Origin: Paraburkholderia sp. HP33-1
GTDB lineage: Bacteria; Pseudomonadota; Gammaproteobacteria; Burkholderiales; Burkholderiaceae
NCBI RefSeq assembly: GCF_021390595.1
Contig: NZ_JAJEJR010000002.1
Span: 682,001 to 746,000, forward strand
Direction: 5' to 3'
Length of the DNA: 64,000 nt
How positions within the stretch are numbered: position 1 is the stretch's first letter; each line of letters starts with the position of its first letter. The notes under the pieces were generated by a model that worked only from the letters and a program-made list of their open reading frames with translations, did no database searches and had not been told where the DNA came from. Position numbers and translations under genes: made by a program. This document shows, one piece after another, positions 1-8,037 of the stretch.

Positions 1-215
1 GCCGACGCGTAGGCGCCAAGCAGAAACGTGCCTTCCGCCGCCGAACCTTGCAATGTTGCGTCATGCTGAGCGGCGCCTTTTGCCACCGCTTCGCCGTAGC
101 TTTGTCCGAATGAAGCGGGATGCGCCTTCAGCCCGCGCAGGCGCAGCTGGAAATAGGCATCCCGGTCGGCGGGACCGAGTTGGCGGATGAGCAGAGTGTT
201 GGCGTTCACAGACAT
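1..215 (-). CDS. GNAT-family N-acetyltransferase, N-terminal part (runs off the left edge)
   Basis: Only about 71 codons lie in the window, read leftward from an ATG at 213-215. The translation begins MSVNANTLLIRQLGPADRDA and continues with a segment like YFQLRLRGLKAHPASFG. This is the usual first strand and helix of GCN5-related acetyltransferases, in which residues near 'HPxSFG' help shape the acceptor site. The acetyl-CoA motif would lie outside the window. The gene is 44 bp downstream of the XRE regulator on the same strand, so the two may be co-transcribed. The acceptor substrate cannot be told. Confidence 0.7.
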   Translation of the reverse strand, partial: MSVNANTLLIRQLGPADRDAYFQLRLRGLKAHPASFGQSYGEAVAKGAAQHDATLQGSAAEGTFLLGAYAS

Positions 216-259
216 AGCGCGTGTTAGTGGTGAGTCGAGTGGACGAGGAACGCGAGCGG

Positions 260-1108
260 TTAGCCGCATTGCTGTTCGGCAAACTTGCGCAGCGCTGCCG
301 CGGTTTGCTGATCGGCCGGAAAGAACGCCTCGATTGCGAGTTCCGACAGCGTAACGTCCACTGGTGTGCCGAACACAGTGGTGGTGCTGAAAAACGACAA
401 CACCCCAAGCGGTGTGCGCAGCCTCAATGGCACGGCGATCTGGCTGAGGCTTGCATCGTCCGGCGTTGTAGCGTCTGCATTCGGCGGCGCGGGATAGGCG
501 GCCAGTTCGTCGCGCAGTGCGCTCAGCGTGTCGTCGCCGCTGACGTCGATCTGCCTTTGCAGCCGGGCCAGCACATGCTCGCGCCACGCATGCCAGTTGA
601 TGATCGACGCCGCAATGCCTTGCGGATGCATACTCAGGCGCAGCGCGTTGACCGGCGGCTTCAGCAGTTCGGGACTCGCGCCACTCAATAGAGGCGCGAG
701 GGCACTATTGGTCGCGACGATGGTCCAGTGCCGGTCGATCGCTAGGGCGGGGTAGGGCTCGTGTCCTTTGAGCACCAGTTCGACGGCTTCGCGCGCGGCC
801 GCGAGCTGCGGGTCGGAGAGCGGACGTTCGCGAAACAGCGGCGCGTAACCGGCCGCGACGAGCAGTGCATTGCGCGCTCGCAACGGCACGTCGAGTCGCT
901 CAGCGAGATGCATAACCATTTCCCGACTCGGCAGCGCGCGGCCCGATTCGACAAAGCTTAGATGGCGCGTCGAAATGTCGGCCTCAGTGGCAAGCAGCAA
1001 CTGACTCATGCGCCGCCGCTGCCGCCATTCGCGGAGAAGATCGCCGACCGTGCGACTGGCTATCTGCGCGGACGACGGAGTAGTCTGTGCAATAGAGAGT
1101 GTGTTCAT
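260..1108 (-). CDS. XRE-family transcriptional regulator with MmyB-like ligand-binding domain
   Basis: About 282 residues. The N-terminal third is an XRE/Cro helix-turn-helix: RTVGDLLREWRQRRRMSQ, then the recognition region STRHLSFVESGRALPSRE. The rest resembles the MmyB-type PAS-like ligand-binding domain that commonly follows this HTH in actinobacterial and proteobacterial regulators (PALAIDRHWTIVATN, then the LRLSMHPQGIA segment). ATG codons at 1120 and 1108 and a TTG at 1135 are possible starts; 1108 (MNTLSIAQ) is preferred, without a strong Shine-Dalgarno. A TATGAT just upstream could be a -10 box and would make the message nearly leaderless. An inverted repeat at 1143-1159 in its promoter recurs upstream of the SnoaL-like gene, suggesting self-regulation plus control of that gene. 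Confidence 0.85.
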   Translation of the reverse strand: MNTLSIAQTTPSSAQIASRTVGDLLREWRQRRRMSQLLLATEADISTRHLSFVESGRALPSREMVMHLAERLDVPLRARNALLVAAGYAPLFRERPLSDPQLAAAREAVELVLKGHEPYPALAIDRHWTIVATNSALAPLLSGASPELLKPPVNALRLSMHPQGIAASIINWHAWREHVLARLQRQIDVSGDDTLSALRDELAAYPAPPNADATTPDDASLSQIAVPLRLRTPLGVLSFFSTTTVFGTPVDVTLSELAIEAFFPADQQTAAALRKFAEQQCG

Positions 1109-1142
1109 GACACCGATCATAGTCAAAGCGCGCAAGCAATCG

Positions 1143-1159
1143 ATTACCTGAGAGGTAAT
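1143..1159. promoter_or_regulatory. Putative operator of the XRE regulator (site 1)
   Basis: A perfect inverted repeat, ATTACCT-GAG-AGGTAAT, lies 34 bp upstream of the XRE start codon. A near-identical site occurs at 2136-2154, upstream of the SnoaL-like gene. Binding by the XRE protein is an inference from position and repetition. Confidence 0.55.
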
Positions 1160-1280
1160 GCTCCGCCATCTTCAATCGACGAGACCTACGGTCGATACTG
1201 GCGTTTCACACCAACGATCGCGCCGGCCTCGCGCCCCATGTGCGCCATCACGCAACCCCGCGGCCAACGCGGCATCCGGC

Positions 1281-1583
1281 TCAGGCGGCGGCCAAATGCA
1301 GCGGCACGGCGGTGAATTTGACGCCGATCGCCCCCGCCAGTTTGAGGACCGTGTCCATGCGTGGTTTGGAGCCGGGCGCGAGTGTCTTGTAAAGGCTTTC
1401 GCGGCCCAGGCCCGTTGCCATGGCGATCTTCGTGATGCCGCGCGCCTTGGCGATATCCGCGATAGCGGCGAGCAGCAGATCCGAGTCATTTGCGTCGAGC
1501 GCGGCGTTCAGGTAGGCCGCGACCATTTCGTCGTTGTCGAGGTACTTCGATGCATCGAAGCGTGCGGTTTTGATCTTGCTCAT
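1281..1583 (-). CDS. Antitoxin of a type II toxin-antitoxin pair (HigA/addiction-module antidote type)
   Basis: 100 residues. It opens MSKIKTARFDASKYLDNDE, typical of the 'addiction module antidote protein' family, followed by an HTH_XRE-like domain with the recognition helix around ATGLGRESLYKTLAPGSKPR. The family neutralises a RelE/ParE-fold toxin by direct binding and represses the operon. The start ATG (1581-1583) overlaps the toxin stop as ATGA, so translation is coupled with toxin first and antitoxin second, the HigBA-like order. The module sits between the XRE regulator and the SnoaL-like gene. Confidence 0.85.
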   Translation of the reverse strand: MSKIKTARFDASKYLDNDEMVAAYLNAALDANDSDLLLAAIADIAKARGITKIAMATGLGRESLYKTLAPGSKPRMDTVLKLAGAIGVKFTAVPLHLAAA

Positions 1584-1885
1584 GACCGTTCCTTTCTGAT
1601 GGTTGTCCACATTGTTCCGGCATGCCTGATATCCGCTTGCTGCGTTGACTTGTTGCCCCCGCAGAGCAGCAGATACATCATGCGTCCTTCGCGCGCGTAG
1701 TAGACCCGGTAACCCGGGCCGCAATCGATGCGCATCTCGAACACACCGTTTTCCAGCAACTTCACGTCGCCGAAAAGCCCGCGTTCCGCGCGCCGCATTC
1801 GCACGAGAATCTGCGCCTTCGCCTTGAGGTCGGTGAGGCCGTGAAGCCAACGGTCGAACTCTTCGGTGCAGCTGATCGTGTACAC
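1580..1885 (-). CDS. RelE/ParE-superfamily toxin (HigB/Gp49-like)
   Basis: About 101 residues from a GTG at 1883-1885 (translation VYTISCTEEFDRWLHGLTD). It shows the hallmarks of the Gp49/HigB-like branch: LKAKAQILVRMRRAERGLFGD, then a VFEMRIDCGPGYRVYY core and YLLLCGGNKSTQQADI. The superfamily contains ribosome-dependent mRNA interferases and gyrase inhibitors; which applies here is not visible. The open frame extends upstream to 2032, with another candidate ATG at 1951, but the GTG gives the normal family length and leaves a palindrome (1913-1928) in the promoter. A weak ribosome site makes the exact start uncertain. Confidence 0.8.
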   Translation of the reverse strand: MYTISCTEEFDRWLHGLTDLKAKAQILVRMRRAERGLFGDVKLLENGVFEMRIDCGPGYRVYYAREGRMMYLLLCGGNKSTQQADIRHAGTMWTTIRKERS

Positions 1886-1912
1886 GCGCGGTGTTTCGAT
1901 CTGCTGCCTAGT

Positions 1913-1928
1913 GTATCCCTTTGGATAC
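1913..1928. promoter_or_regulatory. Palindrome upstream of the toxin-antitoxin operon, candidate autoregulatory operator
   Basis: Perfect inverted repeat GTATCC-cttt-GGATAC, 28 bp upstream of the preferred toxin start. Type II antitoxins usually repress their own operon through such short palindromes; the assignment is positional. Confidence 0.45.
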
Positions 1929-2135
1929 GGCCGTGCAAGCGTGGAAAACATCTCGATAAAGCGGTCCAAGCCGTCCTCCTGTTCGTTGTGTTCCCTGCCT
2001 CGCGATGTCGTCGAGAGGTTTCGATTTGCCACGCGAGGTTAGCGGTGAGAAGGTTTTTTGACGACTCGGCCAAATGGCCTATTTGGCGAGAAAAACAGTG
2101 AAAAGCGATGCGTGAGCGGGGCACTTCATCCGCTT

Positions 2136-2154
2136 GATTACCTCCCGAGTAATC
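2136..2154. promoter_or_regulatory. Putative operator of the XRE regulator (site 2)
   Basis: GATTACCT-ccc-GAGTAATC has the same left arm and the same 3-bp spacer as the site at 1143-1159; its right arm differs from a perfect repeat at two bases. It lies about 100 bp upstream of the SnoaL-like start codon. Confidence 0.5.
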
Positions 2155-2253
2155 GACGCAATGCACGCGAGCGGTCAATCTTCATTCCGAGCCCGCCGCA
2201 TGCGGTGCGTATGCCAAGCGAAGTGCTCCGTCCTGCCAATCAAGGAGTTTGAG

Positions 2254-2622
2254 ATGAATGCGCATACCGATTTGATCGACCGTTATTTCGATGCCTGGAA
2301 CGAGACTGATGTCGCGCGGCGTCGCGAGTTGATCGCGGCCACGTGGAGCGCCGATGCCGACTATCGCGACCCGCTGCTGGCAGGTGCTGGCCACGATGGC
2401 ATCGACGCGATGATCCGGGCGGTGCATGAGCGTTTTCCGCATCACACGTTTCGCCGGACGACCGACGTCGACGGCTTCGCTAATCGCCTGCGGTTCTCGT
2501 GGGTACTGACGACGCCCGCCGGCGAGGCGATCGTCAAGGGCTCCGACTTCGGCGTGGTGGACGCGCATGGGCGCTTGCAAGCGGTCACCGGTTTCCTCGA
2601 CGAAGCCCCCGGCGCGGCCTGA
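2254..2622 (+). CDS. SnoaL-like/NTF2-fold protein
   Basis: 122 residues. The start (MNAHTDLIDRYFDAWNETD) is an ATG with a good AAGGAG 7 bp upstream. The cone-shaped NTF2/SnoaL fold is recognisable from the RYFDAWNETDVARRRELI helix, the ADADYRDPLLAGAGHDGID loop and the later LRFSWVLTTPAGE strands. Family members bind small hydrophobic ligands or act as isomerases, cyclases or hydratases; no specific substrate can be assigned. An XRE-type regulator with a matching operator is encoded 1.1 kb away on the other strand. It probably forms a unit with the next small gene (22-bp gap). Confidence 0.8.
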   Translation: MNAHTDLIDRYFDAWNETDVARRRELIAATWSADADYRDPLLAGAGHDGIDAMIRAVHERFPHHTFRRTTDVDGFANRLRFSWVLTTPAGEAIVKGSDFGVVDAHGRLQAVTGFLDEAPGAA

Positions 2623-2644
2623 CGCGTTTTTCAAGGAGACGATC

Positions 2645-2926
2645 ATGCACGAGACCGCCGCTGCCACGCCTGCACAAATCCATCTCGCCTTGATGCGCGT
2701 TGCGGCTGCCGTCGACGCGTTATCGAGCGCGATCGCCGGTTTTGCGCTGCTCGCCGGCGCGCGGGCGTTCATGTTCATCGCACTGCTCGGCTGGCGCGAG
2801 CCGGTGCTCGGCGGCACGGGCCTCGTGCTGCTCGCGGTGGTCGGATGGCTGCGCTGGCAATGCGGGGCGAGCACAGCGGCTTGCTACAATCGATCGTCGT
2901 GCGCAGGACGCGCGGCCGACGCTTGA
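2645..2926 (+). CDS. Small hypothetical membrane protein
   Basis: 93 residues, not recognised. The ATG is preceded by AAGGAG and follows the SnoaL-like gene by 22 bp. Two hydrophobic stretches are visible, one around ALSSAIAGFALLAGARAF and one around GGTGLVLLAVVGWLRW, so it is probably an inner-membrane protein. The last about 20 residues are Cys/Arg/Ala-rich and look unlike a conserved domain, so the gene may be truncated or may end early. It is followed 72 bp later by the RbsD/FucU-like gene. Confidence 0.45.
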   Translation: MHETAAATPAQIHLALMRVAAAVDALSSAIAGFALLAGARAFMFIALLGWREPVLGGTGLVLLAVVGWLRWQCGASTAACYNRSSCAGRAADA

Positions 2927-2998
2927 CGCAATCATCTTGCGGAACGCGCGCGACCCCACCCGGGCGGCAAGTTCCCAACCGAACGATCAGGAGACCCC

Positions 2999-3463
2999 GT
3001 GCTGAAAAATCTCGACCCGCTACTGAACGCCGACATCTTGCACGCGCTGCGCTCGATGGGCCACGGCGACGAGCTCGTGATCTGCGACGCGAACTTTCCG
3101 GCCGAAGCAGTCGCCCGCGATACCGTGCTCGGCAAGCTGCTGCGTCTCGACGGCGTCGGTTCGCCGCGCGCGGTTCGCGCGGTGCTGTCGGTGCTACCGC
3201 TCGACACCTTTATCGAGCATCCGGCGTCGCGCATGGAAGTGGTCGGCGAGCCGCACACGATTCCCGCAGTGCAGCGCGAGGCGCAGGCCGAGGTGAATGC
3301 GGCGGAGGGGCGCGACGTGCCGTTCGTGTCGATCGAGCGATTCGCGTTTTACGAGCGTGCGCGCCGCGCGTATTGCGTAATCGCGACCGGCGAGGAGCGC
3401 GGTTACGGTTGCTTCGTGTTCACGAAGGGCGTGCTGCTCGCGCCGGACGCGCCGCGCGCATAG
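2999..3463 (+). CDS. RbsD/FucU-family sugar mutarotase-like protein
   Basis: 154 residues starting at GTG 2999, preceded by an AGGAG. The opening MLKNLDPLLNADILHALRSM and the GHGDELVICDANFPAE motif (a His and an Asp near the sugar anomeric centre) are characteristic of the decameric RbsD/FucU fold. This fold interconverts anomers of ribose or fucose. The tail TGEERGYGCFVFTKGVL is also typical. No fucose or ribose catabolic gene adjoins it here, so the natural sugar is unknown; the FucU branch fits better by length and by the CDANFP motif. Confidence 0.85.
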   Translation: MLKNLDPLLNADILHALRSMGHGDELVICDANFPAEAVARDTVLGKLLRLDGVGSPRAVRAVLSVLPLDTFIEHPASRMEVVGEPHTIPAVQREAQAEVNAAEGRDVPFVSIERFAFYERARRAYCVIATGEERGYGCFVFTKGVLLAPDAPRA

Positions 3464-3506
3464 TCGGCTTAGCCTTCCCATTCCTCGCATTCGTCACGAC
3501 AAAACC

Positions 3507-3914
3507 ATGAGCTTCCAGCTGGACAGTCTCGATCATCTCGTTCTGAACGTTGCCGACGTCGAAGTCAGCGCGGCCTGGTATGCGCGCATGCTCGGCATGC
3601 GACGCACCGAGTTCGCGTCGCACACCGGCACGCGGGTGGCGATGACCTACGGCAATCAGAAGATCAATCTGCGTCCCGCATCGGCCGATACCGTCGCATG
3701 GTTCACGTCGCGCGAAGCGGTGCCGGGTACGGCGGACCTTTGCTTCGTGACCACCGCGAGCCCGGACGACGTCAAGGCGCACTGGCTCGCGCAAGGCGTC
3801 GCGATCGAGGCGGGGCCGGTGGAGCGCGACGGCGCGCGCGGCAAGATGACTTCGGTGTATTGCCGCGATCCGGACGGCAACCTGATCGAGGTCGCCACGT
3901 ATCCGCCAGCCTGA
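3507..3914 (+). CDS. VOC-family (glyoxalase/dioxygenase-like) protein
   Basis: 135 residues, one VOC module of two beta-alpha-beta-beta-beta units. It begins with LDHLVLNVADVEVSAAWYAR (metal-ligand His in 'LDHLVL') and ends with YCRDPDGNLIEVATY, whose Glu is the usual second metal ligand. These small VOC proteins include lactoylglutathione lyase-like and fosfomycin-resistance-like enzymes, but none of the specificity motifs lets me choose. It lies 43 bp downstream of the RbsD/FucU-like gene. Confidence 0.85.
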   Translation: MSFQLDSLDHLVLNVADVEVSAAWYARMLGMRRTEFASHTGTRVAMTYGNQKINLRPASADTVAWFTSREAVPGTADLCFVTTASPDDVKAHWLAQGVAIEAGPVERDGARGKMTSVYCRDPDGNLIEVATYPPA

Positions 3915-4017
3915 GCGGGCTTGGAAATCGCCGCTGTTGCACATATGCTCAGGGGCGAGGTGGGGAACTGCGCCCGCCTATTCGGGTCTGCTGCTTATTC
4001 GGTTACAGGAGCCCGCC

Positions 4018-4452
4018 ATGTCGCGTCCCGTCGATTACGGCATTATTTTCATCGCCCGTCTTGCTCTTTCCGTGTTGTTCCTGTGGAGCGGGGTGATGAA
4101 ACTGGTGGGCTATGCGGGCTTCGTTGGCTACCTGCATTCGAAGGGCGTACCGTTCGTGCAGATCGCCGCGCCGATCGCGACCGCAATCGAGGTGCTCGGC
4201 GGCCTGCTGCTCGTAGTCGGCTTCAAGGTGCGGCCGCTCGCGCTGATCATGGCCGTGTATACGGTCGCGGCGGCGGTGCTTGGCCATGACTTCTGGAATG
4301 TCACCGACCCGGCAATGCAGCACGACATGGTGATCCATTTCTGGAAGAACATCGGTATCGCGGGGGGCTTCCTGCTGCTGTTCGTCACCGGCGCGGGGCG
4401 TCTGAGCATCGACAACGCGCGCGCGCCACGCGGCGGTCTCGGCGGTCTGTGA
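4018..4452 (+). CDS. DoxX-family inner-membrane protein
   Basis: 144 residues with about four transmembrane helices: IIFIARLALSVLFLWSGVMK, a second around IAAPIATAIEVLGGLLLVVG, a third around LALIMAVYTVAAAVL, and a last around IGIAGGFLLLFVTG. The first helix and the FWKNIGIAGG segment are typical of DoxX/YphA/SURF4-like proteins. Some members belong to thiosulfate:quinone oxidoreductase or to stress-linked membrane complexes, but most are uncharacterised. The ATG at 4018 has AGGAG upstream; in-frame codons reach back to 3937 but lack this context. Confidence 0.85.
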   Translation: MSRPVDYGIIFIARLALSVLFLWSGVMKLVGYAGFVGYLHSKGVPFVQIAAPIATAIEVLGGLLLVVGFKVRPLALIMAVYTVAAAVLGHDFWNVTDPAMQHDMVIHFWKNIGIAGGFLLLFVTGAGRLSIDNARAPRGGLGGL

Positions 4453-4558
4453 GGCGGTCTATGAAGCGGTCCGTGAAGCGCGACCGCGCGCAGTCCACGC
4501 GGCCCGCTTCCTGCTACGCTGCTTGCTGTCCGGTCCGCGGCAATCACGGGAGCAGATC

Positions 4559-4831
4559 ATGATTCAGAACTTCGAGCAAATGATCGGTGGCAAGGTCACG
4601 CAACTTTGCGCGAGTCTCGGCGAAGGTCCGACGCCGCATCGGGTAATCATCAGCCTCGCCGATTCGGCGAAAACGCTGGTGGTTCTGGATGCGTCCGGAT
4701 TCCTCGGCACGCTGAAGGCCGAGATCGAGGAGCCGGAGAAACTGATCGCCGATGCGATCGCCAAGGCGCGTAACGAGGGCCTGATCGAGCGCGCAGTCGA
4801 TACCGGCGTGATTCAGGAGGCGTCGCTGTAG
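4559..4831 (+). CDS. Conserved-looking hypothetical protein
   Basis: 90 residues, not recognised. It begins MIQNFEQMIGGKVTQLCASL with GGGAG upstream. The chain is soluble and mixed alpha/beta: two short strands (HRVIISLADS, KTLVVLDASG) followed by a helical, acidic C-terminus (EEPEKLIADAIAKARNEGL). There is no signal peptide or membrane segment. Coding statistics match the neighbours. It converges with the MFS gene at 4860 with only about 30 bp between stops. Confidence 0.55.
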   Translation: MIQNFEQMIGGKVTQLCASLGEGPTPHRVIISLADSAKTLVVLDASGFLGTLKAEIEEPEKLIADAIAKARNEGLIERAVDTGVIQEASL

Positions 4832-4859
4832 GTGCATCCTTCACTCATGCAGCCATCCC

Positions 4860-6320
4860 TCACTCACTTGCGATGCTTGCCCGGCGCGCGGCCGATGCCG
4901 CTGCATGCGGCTCCGGATGCACGAAGCACGCGAGTACCAGTCCCAGCACCAGCATTCCCGCCGAAATAGCCGTCGCCGCCTGCATCCCCGGCACGATCTG
5001 CGTCGCGGCCGCGCCGCCCGCGAGCGCGCCGAAGGCCGCCACGCCCACCGCGCCGCCCGCCTGGCGCGCCGTGTTCAATACCGCCGACGCCGTGCCCGCA
5101 CGCCGTGCTTCGGTCGATGCAAGCACCGCAGTGGTCATCGCCGGCACGGCGAGTCCCATTCCTGACGGAATCAGCAGGAACGGCAGCAGCAGGCCAACGA
5201 GCGGCGTGCCGGCGTCGACGAAATGCAGCAGGCCATAGCCGAGGCCCGCGGTGGTCGCGCCGAGGATCATCGGCACGCGCACCCCGAAGCGGCCGATCAC
5301 CCAGCCGCTCGCGACGTTCGAGATCAGGAAGCCGCCCGTCAGCGGCAGGAACGCGAGGCCCGCCTGCAACGGCGTGTAGCCGCGCACGCGCTGCAGGTAG
5401 AGGCTCAGCACGAACACCATGCCGTAATACGTCAGGTTCACGCAGATGCCGAACAGCACTGCCGCGCTGAATGTGCGCGCGCCGAACAGCGAGAGCGGCA
5501 GCATCGGCCGCGCGACACGCGCTTCGACGAACACGAACGCAGCCGCCGCCAGCAGTGCGAGCACCAGGCCGCCGGCGACCAGCGGATGCGCGAGCCCGAG
5601 CGGCCGCCATTCGATCACCGCGGCGACGAACGCGGTTAGCGCGACGATCGCGAGGCATTGACCGCCGGGATCGATGCCGCTCGGCTGCGCGTCAATGTGG
5701 CCGCGAGCGGCGGCCGGCGCGCCGCGCCGCGCAGTTTGCGGACGCGGGATCCACAGCAGCGTCGCGAGCAGGCCGGCTGCGCAGATCGGCAGATTGACGA
5801 GGAAGATGCTGCGCCAGCCGAACGCGGCGATCAGCAGGCCCCCGGCCACCGGGCCGGCCGCGATCGAAATGGCGCCAGACGCGGTCCACAGGCCGACCGC
5901 GCGTGCCCGCAGCTTTGGCTCGTGGCCGAACGACTGATTGAGCAGCGCAAGAGAGTTCGGCAGCATCGCGGCCGCGCCGATGCCTTGCACCGCGCGCGCG
6001 GCGATCAGCAGCGGGGCGTCGAGCGCGAGCCCGCAGGCCAGCGACGCGAGCGCGAACAGCACGATCCCGCACGCGTACAGGCGCCGCGCGCCGAAGCGGT
6101 CGCCGAGCGCGCCGGCAGACAGCATCAGTACGGCGAACGCGAGCGTGTATGCATCGACGACCCATTGCAGGCCCGCGACGTTCGCGTGCAGGTCCGCGCC
6201 GATTCGTGGCAGCGCGATGTTGACGATGGTCACATCGAGTTGCGTGACCACGAAGCCGACGCTGACGGTCGCGAGAACGCGGCCGAGTGCGGGCGAAAAG
6301 GAGGGTGTGGATGAGTTCAT
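4860..6320 (-). CDS. MFS transporter, DHA2 (EmrB/QacA) drug-efflux type
   Basis: 486 residues with the 14-helix layout of the DHA2 branch. Motif D1/C-like sequence LDVTIVNIALPRIGADL in helix 1, GDRFGARR (motif A) between helices 2 and 3, and the GPVAGGLLIAAFGWRSIFLVN stretch in helices 5-6 are diagnostic. The family exports drugs, dyes or metabolites in exchange for protons; the substrate is not predictable. No membrane-fusion partner lies nearby, so it probably acts alone in the inner membrane. No dedicated regulator adjoins it. Confidence 0.9.
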   Translation of the reverse strand: MNSSTPSFSPALGRVLATVSVGFVVTQLDVTIVNIALPRIGADLHANVAGLQWVVDAYTLAFAVLMLSAGALGDRFGARRLYACGIVLFALASLACGLALDAPLLIAARAVQGIGAAAMLPNSLALLNQSFGHEPKLRARAVGLWTASGAISIAAGPVAGGLLIAAFGWRSIFLVNLPICAAGLLATLLWIPRPQTARRGAPAAARGHIDAQPSGIDPGGQCLAIVALTAFVAAVIEWRPLGLAHPLVAGGLVLALLAAAAFVFVEARVARPMLPLSLFGARTFSAAVLFGICVNLTYYGMVFVLSLYLQRVRGYTPLQAGLAFLPLTGGFLISNVASGWVIGRFGVRVPMILGATTAGLGYGLLHFVDAGTPLVGLLLPFLLIPSGMGLAVPAMTTAVLASTEARRAGTASAVLNTARQAGGAVGVAAFGALAGGAAATQIVPGMQAATAISAGMLVLGLVLACFVHPEPHAAASAARRASIASE

Positions 6321-6440
6321 GACTGCATCGTAAACACGATGCAGCGCGCCACGTTTCGATGTGGTGTGAAGTATGGATGTCGCCGTGGGAGCGACGGCGC
6401 GTCGGCCCGCAACGCGCGAGCCGACGCGAAATCCATCGAA

Positions 6441-7742
6441 TCAACGCGCCGGCGGCGCATCCTTGATGAACAGCGTGGTCAGCGCGCCAAGCACGCAGAT
6501 CGCCGCGACGTAAAGCGGCGCGGACAGCGGGTTCGACTTCATCATCAGCGACACGACGATTGGCGTCAGACCGCCGAACACCGCATACGCGACGTTGTAA
6601 GAGAACGAGATGCCGGAGAAGCGCACCACCGGCGGGAACCCGCGGACCATCACGAGCGGAATCGCGCCGATCACGCCGACGAAGAGCCCGGCCAGTCCAT
6701 ACAGCGGCACCAGCATGGACGTATCGACGGCCAACTGGCGGAACATCACGTAGTAGGTGAGTGCGAGCGCAAGGCCGCCGACGAAAATCGTGCGACCCGC
6801 GCCAATGCGTCCGGCGAGCGAACCCGCCATCACGCAGCCGATCGTCAGGCACAACGTCGCCACGCAGTTCGCAAGCAGCGCGGTGGCCGGCTCGATGTGG
6901 AATTGCTTTTGCAGCAGCGTGGGCGTCATCAGGATCACGACGACGATCGCCGCCGACAGCATCCACGTGAGCAGCATCGACACGATCACCGCGCGGCCGT
7001 GATCACGCAACACGGCCTTGAGCGGCACTTCGGCGGCGATCGCCTTACGCTGCTTCAGTTCGGCGAACACCGGGGTCTCGTGCAGCCAGCGGCGCAGATA
7101 AACCGAGAACATGCCGAACACGCCGCCGACGAGGAACGGGATACGCCACGCATAGGCGGAAATATCGGCCGGCGTGAAATGGCGATTGACCGCCGACGCG
7201 ATCAGCGAGCCGAGCAGAATGCCCGCGGTGAGGCCGGCCGTCAGCGTACCGCACGCATAGCCCACGTGCCTCCCGGGCACATGCTCGGACACGAACACCC
7301 AGGCGCCCGGCACTTCGCCGCCGACAGCCGCGCCCTGCATCACGCGGAACAGGAGCAGCAGCACCGGCGCGAGCACGCCGATGCTCGCATAGGTGGGCAT
7401 CAGGCCCATCAGCAGCGTCGGCACCGACATCAGCAGCACGCTCAGCGTGAACATGCGCTTGCGGCCGAACAGGTCGCCGAAGTGCGCCATGATGATGCCG
7501 CCGAGCGGCCGCGCCAGATAACCGGCCGCGAAGATGCCGAAGGTCTGCACCTGACGCAGCCAGTCCGGCATCGCCGCCGGGAAGAAGAGCTGGCCGATCG
7601 CCGGCGCGAAGAAAACGAAGATGATGAAGTCGTAGAACTCGAGCGCTCCGCCGAGCGCGGCGAGACCGAGTGTTTTGTAATCGCTGTGCCCAAGCGGGCG
7701 TGGGGTGACAGCCTGCGCTCCACCCAGATTTGTCGCTTGCAT
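6441..7742 (-). CDS. MFS transporter, metabolite:H+ symporter family
   Basis: 433 residues from an ATG at 7740-7742 (MQATNLGGAQAV). The signature 'GGALEFYDFIIFVFFAPAI' in helix 1 and 'RPLGGIIMAHFGDLFGRKRM' between helices 2 and 3 (the second quoted here only as a motif) identify the citrate/proline/shikimate symporter group, which imports organic acids or betaines. In-frame codons continue upstream to 7838 but have no ribosome site. It is separated by about 120 bp from the DHA2 gene on the same strand and diverges from the response regulator at 8038. Confidence 0.88.
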   Translation of the reverse strand: MQATNLGGAQAVTPRPLGHSDYKTLGLAALGGALEFYDFIIFVFFAPAIGQLFFPAAMPDWLRQVQTFGIFAAGYLARPLGGIIMAHFGDLFGRKRMFTLSVLLMSVPTLLMGLMPTYASIGVLAPVLLLLFRVMQGAAVGGEVPGAWVFVSEHVPGRHVGYACGTLTAGLTAGILLGSLIASAVNRHFTPADISAYAWRIPFLVGGVFGMFSVYLRRWLHETPVFAELKQRKAIAAEVPLKAVLRDHGRAVIVSMLLTWMLSAAIVVVILMTPTLLQKQFHIEPATALLANCVATLCLTIGCVMAGSLAGRIGAGRTIFVGGLALALTYYVMFRQLAVDTSMLVPLYGLAGLFVGVIGAIPLVMVRGFPPVVRFSGISFSYNVAYAVFGGLTPIVVSLMMKSNPLSAPLYVAAICVLGALTTLFIKDAPPAR

Positions 7743-8037
7743 TGCTGTGTCGTTTTGATCTATTGAGAGCCACGCGGGTGACGCGTGGACATGCGGCGGT
7801 CGTCGGGTGAGTAGTGTGGCAGGCGCTGGGTAGAGCACGGGACACCGGCGCGCCGTCCGGATAGGGCGGTCGCGCTGACGACAGAGGCCGGCGCGGATTT
7901 TACAGGATGAAAGATGGAGTCCCGCGGTAGCGCCTGATGGGATCGAGGAAGAGTGCGGAAATTAGGAGTGCTCCGATGGGAGAGACCGGGGTGTACCTCC
8001 GAGAATGACCTGGGTGTCTTCGTCGAGAGTCCATCCC

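Noticed and set aside
6339..7766. 475-codon open frame on the plus strand, rich in Arg, His, Glu and Asp
   Set aside because: It is antisense to the MFS gene at 6441-7742, whose helices and motifs are clear; the composition is that of the reverse complement of membrane-protein codons in GC-rich DNA.
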